NCBI RefSeq assembly: GCF_036711975.1
Contig: NC_091968.1
Coordinates: 20,894,001-20,958,000 of the forward strand
Origin: Onthophagus taurus
Lineage: Eukaryota > Arthropoda > Insecta > Coleoptera > Scarabaeidae
Length of the DNA stretch: 64,000 nt
Direction of reading: 5' to 3'
How positions within the stretch are numbered: the first letter of the stretch is position 1; every line of letters begins with the position of its first letter. The notes under the pieces are model-generated. The model was not told the DNA's origin and did no database searches. It saw only the letters and a program-made list of their open reading frames with translations. This document shows, in pieces, positions 55,105 through 64,000 of this stretch. Position numbers and translations under genes: made by a program.

Positions 55105-55460
55105 CTTCGTTAGTTAAATCAGTATCAAAAAAGTTCATTTTATATCTTGGATCCAAGTAAGTTGACGTATCTTATCAGCTTTCTTATTAATTTCATTTTT
55201 ATTTAAATATCGCAATAGTGTCACAATATAGGGTATCACTTCAGATAGATATGCCGGATAGCCGGATATCCGGCCGAAGGGGATGCCGAATATCCGGTCT
55301 CATACATTTAAAGTCATTTCCATTTGTTTGGACATTTATTGATGTCATTATGGTTTTTTATTTTCTTTCTCATGTAACGTATCATACGCTCTCTACGCCT
55401 TGCAAACGTGGAACTGCTGTTGCCATGAATGTGATACTAAACACAGCTTGAATACATCGA
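55105..55460. repeat. Dispersed repeat with CCGGAT motifs, second copy
   Basis: Related to 1-180: TTGCTTCGTTAGTTAAATCA and ATCAAAAAAGTTC, later AGATAGATATGCCGGATAGC and GGATATCCGGCC. It begins at the edge of SatC. No protein was recognised. Confidence 0.5.
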
Positions 55461-57920
55461 TATTTTCTTCATTTATCTCTCTTGCCATTTTGTAATTTTT
55501 CTTTGCAGGTACTTTGTTATATTTGCTTTTTCCTAACTGCATCATATAATAATATGGAGTAATATGCAGTGTATTAATGGTGTTAGTACCGTTTATTCTA
55601 TCTGTTGCAATGTTTGTTAAGATGTTATCAATGCAGCTTGCAGATTGCGTTGTAATTAGCTTAGAACTGATTATGGACTATGGTTTTTCGTTATAATATG
55701 AACTTTTTTTATTCATAACTTACTTGTCGGACAATCCATTTTAGCATTTCCACATTTCCGCTTCATTCCTGGATAATTATCATATCTAGACTATCTATAT
55801 GCAGTTGTAGCATATAGATTATAATTTGTTGATGACATATTCAAAGATTTTTGGCTTTATTTTCCAGCAAAGTTATATCCCCAGTATATACAGATACATA
55901 ATACCTAGTAGTACAAGATTTGCTCCTGTTCGTATAAAAAAAAAACTTTCTTCGTCTTCTCGGTGACAAGGGAAAAGGGGTGTGAACGAAAAGTCGTCGG
56001 TGTCGATCTGTCAGACGATTGATGGTCGAAAGAGCCAAGAGCACGGTCGTCGGTAATGCGTTCGTTTTCGACGCCACAGATAATGTAGATACCGACGCCC
56101 ATCGTCGTCGTTCGTCCGGTCTACGACGACATGGAGTGCGATAAATGACGGCGACGCCGACGCCCCATAGATAACTTCTACTCTCTTCGGCTATGTCATA
56201 TTTGGGATCACTTTTTAGCCAAATTTAAAATTATTTGAGTCTAAAATAAGAGCATAAAGAATAAACTTAGTTTTATATAAAGCAAAGTGTAAAAAATTCG
56301 TGAATTTCGTCTCTTTTAAGATTTCAGTTATAATTGTAAAAGTTCTACGGAAAAAGTTAATAACGAGCCGATGGAAACGACTGAGCTTTTGTCATCGACA
56401 CTTTGCCTTTTAAATTAAAAAACTTTCACACAGAAAAAAGTCGATTCGTTCGTTTTTATTAATTTTTTTTTTAGTCTAATGGCTAACATATATAAACAGT
56501 TTAAGAATAATAAATTTTCGAAAAAGCTTTTGCGGTATGGAGGAAGCTCTTTGGCTTTGCGAGAACGAAACGATCTAGATGTGGCACACATTTAGAACTT
56601 GTCTACTTTTTCTCCTAAATCGCCGATTAAATAAATTAAACTGCTCGCGTTAGCTTCGCCGCCACCAACGGCGGATAAATAAATAAATTACCGAAGAGGA
56701 GGAGGTGGCAGGCGGTCGTCGCTTTTTTTTAAGGGGGGTGGCGGCTGCTGCCCAAATGGTGCGGAAATGCAATGGCCTCTCCGACGAACTAATGCGCACC
56801 GACAAGAAAAATTGCTCCCATCTACGGCTTTACAAAGATTAACTGAACTGATATATGTGCGGCCTGCAAAAAAAACACGCTTTAATTGCACCAACGGTAC
56901 CGGAAATAACGGAAATAAGGGAACAAACTACATTTTCCCTAACAACCTTTTACCTTTTTCTACTGCACTATAAAACTACCCACGAAACTAATTCTAACTC
57001 GATTGATTATCAACATTTAATTGTTATTGAAAGAAGATTATTGAATAGTATGCAACCAATATCACAGTATTTTTATTGCAATACGCGATTTGCGTATGAT
57101 TCGTATTGCACGGTAATATTGGTTGCATACTTGCAATGATGACGTCGGGTACGATAATTAATTAACACACTGTATTTGTGCTTTTATTAAATCGGTATTG
57201 TTAACAATACTACTAAATCAATACTCATTTCTCAATAACGCTACATAGAAGCTAGATTAAATATTATTCTACAGAAAGGACTCCTCTTCCTGGAATTAAA
57301 AGGGATAAATTCAAAGAGTGAACACGTAGAATTCGTAATAAACTTTACAAAGTATTTTAAAAAGGCTTTCGAATCGATTTTCACAGTATTGAAACACTTC
57401 GTACTAGAATTAACCAAATTATTAATGTGGTTGAATGGATTACTTCGAGATTTTAAAATTAAAAAAGTTCGAGGAAATCCCACTCGTACATTAGAACGAA
57501 ATGAAAACACTAGAGAGGCTACCTAATAATGTATTATTCAATACATTTATATTTCAATTCATTCTGCAAAATGCAATTTCCTGGAAATGTATACAAAAGA
57601 AATTATTCTTACTTCTGTATCTTATCAAAATTATTAAGTTATCTTCAGACGATACATAAAACTCCTACTGAGCTCTCCTATCACACACTTCCTTTACAAA
57701 CATAAAGTGATAATGGCCGAAATCGATGTGTTTTAAATTTACCTACCATCAATAGACTTGTACTATGGATAAATCCAAAGTCCAAATTGTTCACCAATTG
57801 CTGCCTGCTAACCTTCAAGCAAGGTACGGTAAGGCAAGTAGACGATGATTTCTTCACTTAAGCCATTACACCTCCTCAAAGTGACTTGAGGCAGATGTTA
57901 GACGAAGTTTTTTGTCGCAA
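55460..57920. other. Mostly unique DNA with GC-rich patches, no gene recognised
   Basis: CG-rich stretches at 55970-56180 (many GTCGTCG and GACGCC runs) and 56640-56790 (GGCGGATAAATAAATAAATT, GGAGGAGGTGGCAGGCGG). No homologous protein, RNA gene or element was recognised. The contrast with the AT-rich transposon debris suggests host intergenic, promoter-like or untranslated sequence; this is inference. Confidence 0.4.
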
Positions 57921-58150
57921 GTTGCTGAATTAGGTCTTAATCATTATTGGTTCCAATAGGACAGAGCAACCGTCACACAACTCAGGAATCGATGGAGATT
58001 TTAATGTGATTTTCCGGTTTGGGGATTTGGACTGGTAGGCACATAACTGTGCATCATTTCAAGGAGGTATCAGTTGACCTTGATCAGCCTTATTTTTATC
58101 ATTTGTAACAAAATTTCTACTAATTCACATCACTTCAGGATTTCATTAAA
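57920..58150 (+). pseudogene. Possible mariner/IS630-like transposase scrap
   Basis: The plus strand reads HYWF(Q) then DRATVTQ, resembling the WFQQDGA(T)xHT block of mariner-like transposases. Downstream a frame gives FSGLGIWTGRHIT, which could be the RWIGRRG-type block. Stops and frameshifts intervene. The assignment rests on two weak blocks. Confidence 0.35.
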
Positions 58151-59480
58151 TGGGACTTTACGATTTTAAATTATCGCTTTGATCATTTCTTTTGGCACAT
58201 ACAAATATATGAAAATATTCAAGATTTCCACTTTCTCTCAGATTATATGGCAGTAACAAAAGTTTAGTAATCTAGATTTTCAGCACTCTAGCAAAAAAAT
58301 TGGTTCCCCATGGATTGTTATAAATGCACGGCGATCGTTAACCAAGTTTTCTCTCTGGAGTTTCTACATTTTATACTCTGCGTTATACTCTGCTCTGTGA
58401 AGATGCATCTTTTCCAGTTTAGGGACTAATTTAGGCATCTCCAGAGCAGTTTGAACGTTCTTGTTATCGCGACAACCAGGAACATCATGACGAGACGTCG
58501 AGTTGAGTACTGACAAGACAAAATTGAAGATCAAGAATTGTTCATAATATAAATGAAATTAATAAAAAGATGTAGGGTAGACTGGGTGCGGTTGTGCCAG
58601 GGTACGATTGTGACAGTAGCAATTTTAGCGAAACTATATGGACAACTGGGGTGGATGCAAGAGGAAAGAGGTGCGATTTGAATGTCTGAACGTGTTTCAC
58701 AGTACTGCGTCAGCCATCGCGCGACATTAACGCTAGCAGAGGCCTTCATTACTTTTTAACGGTCAAAAGTAAGTATTTTGATTCAATTTCTTTTAATAAT
58801 TGTTGTTATATGTGTACAGATAGAGTAATGACTGTTTTTCCTCGTTATAAGCTAAACATTAGTAGTTATATAGCAGTAATTACTTTGTACGTAGATTATT
58901 TTGTATTGTCATGGCGATTGTTTTTTTGCGAAGGAGTGCGTTGGGTACGGTTGGTGATTTGGCACTTGACGATTAGGAAATTTTTCCCTATAGACTCGAA
59001 TGCTTTTGCGACTATTAAATCGACATTGGCCATAAACTAAAATCATATCTACTTGCTCATCATATGTGTAAGTATCCATTATAAAAATAACGTTAAACAC
59101 GATTTATTGTTATGTTAGTTATGTCTTATTATTGCAATAACACATGCATTATCCTTTTGTTTCTAAGAATTGATTACAAGTTTCTCTTTGTCGTACTGAA
59201 TCAACTAAATACGACTACGTTTTTTCCTAACACTGTATGCTTTCAGGATCATTGAATGCCCTCGCTTGTGATCAATTAATGATATTGTATTCACGTTAAA
59301 CATAACTTGCAATTAGTTGAAATCAGTGCCAACTACGATGAGGTAACTTTTGTAACTGTGACTGCAATGAAACAAGGCTTGCAGATATTTAAAAATATCT
59401 TTTTTCTGGCTTAACAACTTACGTAATCAAAATCTTATAAGAGTCAAAAACGCTTTAGAACTAAATGGGCTATTCAGAAA
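58150..59480. other. Intergenic; MITE-like phrase near 58570
   Basis: GTAGGGTAGACTGGGTGCGG (58572) and TTGGGTACGGTTGGTGATTT (58942) resemble the terminal phrases of some insect DNA-element derivatives. I could not define inverted ends or target duplications. Confidence 0.3.
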
Positions 59481-60374
59481 TTATAATAATGTAATTCTCG
59501 CCTGGCCAGAAAAAAAGAAATATGAAAAACCATAAAAAGAGAAAACCTCACCATTACACTTGGTGATAAATACGCCGGAATAGTTATATTGGACAAGATT
59601 GATTATATTGATAAAACACTTAATTTTTTTAAAAATAATAATATAAAGAAGTTAAGAAACGACCCAACAATTAAATACAACAATAAATTAAAAAAGTCGA
59701 TAAAGGATTATCATATACAACTAGGCTACTTTAATATAACTCCTTATAACTCAAATGTCATGAACACCCTTTCTAAAGTCTTATATAAAATTACATAAAA
59801 AAGATTTCAGCATCCGGCCCATAATAGGAAATACTAACACACCCACTAGTAAAATCGCTAAAAAGATTCAAAAATTCCTTCATGAATGTTTTAAAAATGA
59901 ATCTCAATTTAACATTAAAAATTTTACAGATTTAATGAAGAAATTAGAAAAAGTTGAAATCTCGAAAAATTCACGTCTAATATCTTTTGATATAAAAAAC
60001 ACGTATTCAAACATACCAGTAAATGCCTCTGTTAATATTATTAAAGAACACATGATAAATAATATAGATTCACTAAATCTTGATTCGGAAAATGTCATGT
60101 CATTTATCGAAATTCTAAAAATAGTCACCCAACAAAACTTCTTTATATTTGAAAACGAATATTACGAAATGATATTACTGAAAAATACAAATTAATAAAC
60201 CATAATATCAAGTTTTATGGTAGATATGTAGACGATCTACTTATAGTTTTTGATGGTAACAATGCCCAACTATTAGCACTCAAAAATATTTTCGATAACT
60301 TATGCAATTTGAAATTCACTACAGAAATGGAAATTGAAGGTAAACTGAACATCTTAGATTTAACCTTATATACA

Positions 60375-60895
60375 CAGAGAGAAATATATTCTTGAACGAA
60401 GATTATTACTCTTGGCTCAAGCTTATCATATTCTTGTATTTCCACAAGAAGATCGTTTTGTTGAGTGAAGAAAAACCACATATTCTCAAAGCAAGTATAC
60501 AAATATTCTTGATTCTCAAGAAAACAAATTCTTAGTGAAAGTAAATCAATAATCTTGAAGAAGAGTATCTTAGTGTTGCATCAACAATCCCATTTTCGTA
60601 CCGAGAATAGATTTCTTAAGTCAAGAATAACGTATCTTTCTTTTTAGAAAAACTTATTCATATAACAACAATCTTGTATAATTCTTCATTTCAGTATTAT
60701 AAATTATTGACGCAAGAATGAATTATTTGATACAAAAAATTGATATTCTTCGATGTTAAGAATATGACATACTTCATTCGATAATATTTCTATTCTTAAA
60801 ACAAAAAAATATTTTTGTTTTAAGAGTATCTTATACTTGTTTCTAAGAAATACATTCAAGAATAAATTTTTCTTGAGAGTCAAGAATAATTTCCC
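60375..60895. mobile_element. AT-rich insertion rich in TTCTTGA/TCAAGAA motifs
   Basis: Separates two adjacent blocks of PLE 2 coding sequence. It contains many short inverted copies of ATTCTTGA and TCAAGAAT. Its ends are roughly inverted (CAGAGAGAAATATATTCTTGA-like on the left, reverse of TCAAGAATAATTTCCCTCAG on the right), with weakly similar TATA-rich flanks. It may be a degraded non-autonomous DNA element, possibly hAT-like; low certainty. Confidence 0.4.
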
Positions 60896-61031
60896 TCAGT
60901 ATAATAATACTAACAAAAATAAAATAGAATTTGACATTTTTCGTAAAGACACCTACACTGATGCCACAACACCTACGAATTTATATAGTTGCCTCCAACA
61001 CAAATATTCTAATTTCAATTTCATGTTCAAT

Positions 61032-61296
61032 CTTTGATTATATATAATATGGATTGAGCCAACGAGAGAGATAGCTTGCGCAAGGTGATCGAACCGAGAT
61101 AGACATAGAAGCGTACTGCCATATAATGGGTGTACTGATAGAAGTGAGATAGATATAGAAGCGTACTGACATATAATATATCTATCTTTGTTACACTTTC
61201 ACATTATCGCTTTCCATCTGCGTCTATTCACCTTGAGCAACATTTTTGTTAGTAGATATATTCAGTTAGCTCAATCCATATTATATATAATCAAAG
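61032..61296. mobile_element. 265-bp MITE with 28-bp inverted ends and 8-bp target duplication
   Basis: Ends CTTTGATTATATATAATATG... at 61032-61059 and its exact complement at 61269-61296. TGTTCAAT flanks it on both sides (61024-61031, 61297-61304). Removing the MITE with one flank rejoins the PLE frame at FN/RLINYP. An 8-bp duplication is typical of hAT elements. Internally, a ~40-bp unit with AGATAGACATAGAAGCGTAC is imperfectly repeated twice. Confidence 0.92.
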
Positions 61297-61309
61297 TGTT
61301 CAATAGACT

Positions 61310-61817
61310 AATTAACTACCCTCTAAGTGATGTAAACATAACTAAGGAAATAAATAAAATACTAAACATAGGTGTTAATAATAACTTCAAAATTACGGAA
61401 CTTCAAAAAATATTCAATATAGCTCAGAAGAAGCTAATCAATCAATTTATAAATAACAAGCATAAATTCGACATGTTAAAGTTAAGTGGCATATATAAAA
61501 TGTCTTGTAGCAGTTGTGATGAATTCTATATAGGACAAACAGGTAGAAACTTAAAAATAAGAGCTCATGAACACCTTAATAGAACATCCTCTACCTTCTA
61601 TAGACACCTACAAAACAACCAACACTCATCTAACATAATTAATATTAAATTAATTAAAAGTATAAACAAGTCCAAAGAACTCGACCTATACGAAGAACTT
61701 TTTATACTTAAATATAAAAACAAATTTAAAAATAACGGTAACGACAACCTGATAAACGATATTACCGACTTTAATAACTTCAGACATTTTCATAGATTTA
61801 TTAATACACAAATATAG
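61310..61817 (+). pseudogene. PLE 2 RT thumb and GIY-YIG endonuclease
   Basis: Open to the stop at 61817. After NNNFKITELQKIFNIAQKKL the frame jumps to INQFINNKHKFDMLKLSGIY, so the connector of about 70 residues seen in PLE 1 is deleted. The nuclease retains GIYKMSCSSCDEFYIGQTGR, IRAHEHLN, a downstream His block and ELDLYEELFILKY. It is the same subfamily as PLE 1 (compare GVYKIECGDCNKLYIGQTGR). Confidence 0.85.
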
Positions 61818-62334
61818 TTTTAAGTTTTCCTGAACCCTTAGATTCTAAGTTAAGCATGACAATATCACTATGTATTGCTGTTTTTGATTTGGTTTTTTGT
61901 TGTGATTTTTATTCTGTCTTCTCGCTCTTAGAAACAATTGAAGCATTTTATGAAAGTATTTACACTTGCGCACGTGTTCTTATATTACATCTGGCCAATT
62001 TTGTGCCTGTTTATCTGAAACCCCACCCTGTTTGAACCACAAAGACCGCAGTTCTACATTTGGTTTCAAAAGTTTAAGATCTTTACCCTACAACAAAGAA
62101 TATTAATTTTTGGTCGTATTGAAAATTTTCCTACACCTCAAATTTATCGAGAATGTTTAACATCACTTTTTTAATACCTAAACAAATTGACGGTAAATAT
62201 GTTTTTTAATAATGATTTAATAGTATTTAGTTGATTTTAACTTTTAATTTTTAATATGTCCTGTGAAATAAGTTTTGTTCAATATATTATAATGTTTAAT
62301 TAATACACTCACCTAGTTGGTATGTTTTATGTTT

Positions 62335-62399
62335 TGTAGTCGTGCCTGAGGACGAATAATTTTTATTCGAAATACGATAAATTCGTATAGCACTACAAG
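62335..62399 (+). ncRNA. Hammerhead ribozyme motif, PLE 2 3' region
   Basis: Stem I GTGC (with TTGTA further out), core CTGAGGA (62346-62352), stem II of 6 bp (GAATAA/TTATTC), core GAAA (62369-62372), stem III of 6 bp (ATACGA/TCGTAT), then A and GCAC (62390-62393) pairing with GTGC, and TACAA pairing with TTGTA. Predicted cleavage is after 62389. As in the PLE 1 motif, one unpaired base lies between CTGAGGA and stem II. Confidence 0.75.
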
Positions 62400-62459
62400 C
62401 ACCGAAAACATAAATAAACATTTTCATCATCTAAATAGAAGAAAAATATCTTTATTTTC

Positions 62460-63240
62460 TACCACCCTAACATAAAAAGTCGTTATTAAACCTAGGAATT
62501 CACTTCTGAAAAATTGTTTCAATTGATTTACGCGTTTTCGAGTTATAAAAAATAAAAGAATTTTTTTTGCTAACTTTGAAGTCCTCTAGCGGCGAAACGA
62601 AGCAAATTTGGATATAGATAACTTAACTTAAATCGACCTATTTTGAGCCAAGGAATCTGTGGATTTCCGTTGTACACGAATTTCGGAGACACCTGTATAT
62701 AAATTTCTATATAGAGGTTAATCTAAACCGCTACAATATGTGATAAATTAAAGATAATGGAAGGTTTTTTAAAAAAGACCACTTTTCCTCCGTAATTGTT
62801 ATAAATTAATCAATCTGAGACGTTTCGAGAACACCTCCCATCTTCAGTCTACAAATAGTCATTCATATTATCTACAAAAAAACCACAACAAAAGACCATA
62901 AAAATCTCAAACCACACAAAAAAATACAAAAATTAATCGGTGTCGAATGTTAAAAAAGTTTACCTCTAATCTTGATATGATGATTTAAAAAACAATATTT
63001 TAAAATTACTTTGCATATATGTATGTGCGTCACATTGTACAACTGTTTTGAAATACCATTGTACGAAGTTTCAAGGTTAATTTTACTACCCAAAAACTGG
63101 AATTCGTTCTTCCTTTCTACCACTCCCAAACGTCTTCTATCTATCTCGCTTTATATATTTAATCTATCTAAGATATTCGCGTCATGCGCTCCAATTTTCC
63201 CAACATCAGTTTTGAAATTGACTGCGTGATTGATATTTTT
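62460..63240. other. AT-rich transposon debris, no gene
   Basis: Includes GGAGACACCTGTATATAAAT (62689), a phrase common at ends of insect DNA elements, and on the minus strand a CTGAAGA...GAAACGTC pair near 62830-62860 that resembles a hammerhead core without recognisable stem I. Nothing coding was recognised. Confidence 0.35.
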
Positions 63241-63246
63241 TGTTAT

Positions 63247-64000
63247 ACAGGGTGATTCATAAGTAATGGGCCAAATTGTAAATGTACGTTCAGGAGGCCA
63301 AAATAATAATATTTTCATTAACAATAATGGGTCTTAGTCTGCTCCTTACTGAGATACAGGATGTTAAAGCGAAAAAAATAAAATAGATTTTTGTTAATAG
63401 ATCAGCTACTTTTCTACATAATGACTCATAGTTGACTTATAGTTTTTGTAAGGGTAAACAATAATGTGTGAGAGGATTTGAGTTAACTCGTAGATGTCGC
63501 CACATGCGCCATATGAATTAGATGAAATCAGCTACAATTTTTTTATCGCTCATTATTTTACAACATACTTGTTTAATTTGGATAGCCCCATCATTTCTGT
63601 AGAAAAAAGCTATACTTCTTTGATCTTGAAAATATTAACGATTTTCGAGATATTTGAATTTTACTAATTCACTACACTACATTTCACGGTGGTCGACGTA
63701 GCATTAATCTGTTAAGACACAAGCATGGCATGGAATGTTGACATTTACCTAACCGTAATTGATAATTGATAACAATATTAAACTGAAACCATAAAAAAAT
63801 TACGTAATAAAACAATTTATTGTACGCCAGTTAATAAAACGAAATACAACATTAGAACAGACTTGAACTAAGACCACTTACGACAACTGTTATCAAAACC
63901 TACATGTTAATGTTGTGCGAAGTTAAATTAAATTTAAGCTTAATTATGAGCTACTGCAAAAGGTTTTCAACATGACCACCACCAGCATTTATACACGCAT
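63247..64000 (-). mobile_element. Mariner-like element, 3' end (continues beyond window)
   Basis: Starts with ACAGGGTGATTCATAAGTAA (63247), a terminal phrase seen in insect mariner-superfamily elements. At the window edge the minus strand encodes ACINAGGGHVENLLQ and a stop (about 63953-63999), matching the C-terminal NGGHFEHLL-type ending of mariner-like transposases. About 700 bp of untranslated sequence lies between. The main coding region would lie past 64000. Confidence 0.6.

Larger units (their letters stand above)
59500..62460 (+). mobile_element. Penelope-like element 2, interrupted by two insertions
   Basis: Plus-strand PLE remnant. In order: ITLGDKYAGIVILDKIDYID near 59560 and a basic linker; RPIIGNTNTPTSKIAKK near 59815; RLISFDIKNTYSNIP near 59975 (RT); QQNFFIFENEYYEM near 60130; a deletion of the GLPMGSP block; KFYGRYVDDLLIVFDGNNA near 60210 (catalytic YVDD); an insertion at about 60375-60895; KIEFDIFRKDTYTDATTPTN near 60922; the MITE 61032-61296; RLINYPLSDVNITKEINKIL near 61300; and GIY-YIG with KLSGIYKMSCSSCDEFYIGQ near 61480. 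The 3' region ends with a hammerhead motif. Older and more broken than PLE 1. Confidence 0.85.

Noticed and set aside
56688-57139. Short frames near 56700-57100
   Set aside because: Low-complexity proline or basic runs in GC-rich DNA, with no homology or exon signals.
1-64000. tRNA and rRNA genes
   Set aside because: I looked for cloverleaf arms and rRNA-like blocks by eye and found none; a covariance-based scan would be decisive.

Overview
The window is nuclear DNA of an insect. The evidence is AT-rich DNA with short (51-61 bp) GT-AG introns, AATAAA signals after genes, and a dense mixture of insect-type transposable elements: CR1/Jockey/R1-like LINEs, Penelope-like elements, a Ty3/gypsy CsRn1-type pol, a BEL/Pao scrap, piggyBac, pogo, mariner and MITEs. 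A beetle is my best guess from the intron sizes and element mix, but that is inference.

Host genes. The only convincing host genes are four same-strand (minus) paralogs of a WSD-type O-acyltransferase (wax ester synthase/diacylglycerol acyltransferase family) at 23125-24840, 30333-32044, 45978-47689 and 50753-52241. Each begins with a 48-nt first exon and continues with a ~1160-nt exon; three copies then have ~180- and 161-nt exons. Copies 2 and 3 look intact, copy 1 carries one premature stop, and copy 4 has lost its last exon. All four have RHCLGDG where the family usually has HHxxxDG. Copies 1-3 each sit beside an array of a ~190-bp satellite (SatB), so gene and array appear to have been duplicated together.

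Layout. 1-9470: relics of a gypsy element and LINEs, and a three-level nest in which a repetitive gene (7707-8750) is abutted by a DNA transposon with perfect 28-bp inverted repeats (4118-7708) that is itself split by a Penelope-like element. 10337-14440: a ~173-bp satellite (SatA) whose every monomer is a palindrome, interrupted by a LINE piece. 15430-22980: LINE fragments, and a LINE with a PHD-finger ORF1 split by a 1542-bp pogo element. 23100-32400: WSD copies 1 and 2, with SatB array 1 lying between piggyBac-like ends. 32458-45320: SatB array 2, two piggyBac relics, one near-complete LINE and a second LINE 3' half. 45690-52460: WSD copies 3 and 4, SatB array 3 and an internally deleted piggyBac relic. 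52840-55090: a third satellite (SatC, ~362-bp dimer). 55100-64000: GC-richer DNA without recognisable genes, a second Penelope-like element broken by a 265-bp MITE, and a mariner-like element leaving the window.

Most interesting items: complete hammerhead ribozyme motifs at the ends of both Penelope-like elements; the inverted-repeat element carrying a DUF7869-like putative DDE transposase; the palindromic satellite; and the co-duplication of WSD genes with satellite arrays. I saw no tRNA, rRNA or CRISPR features.
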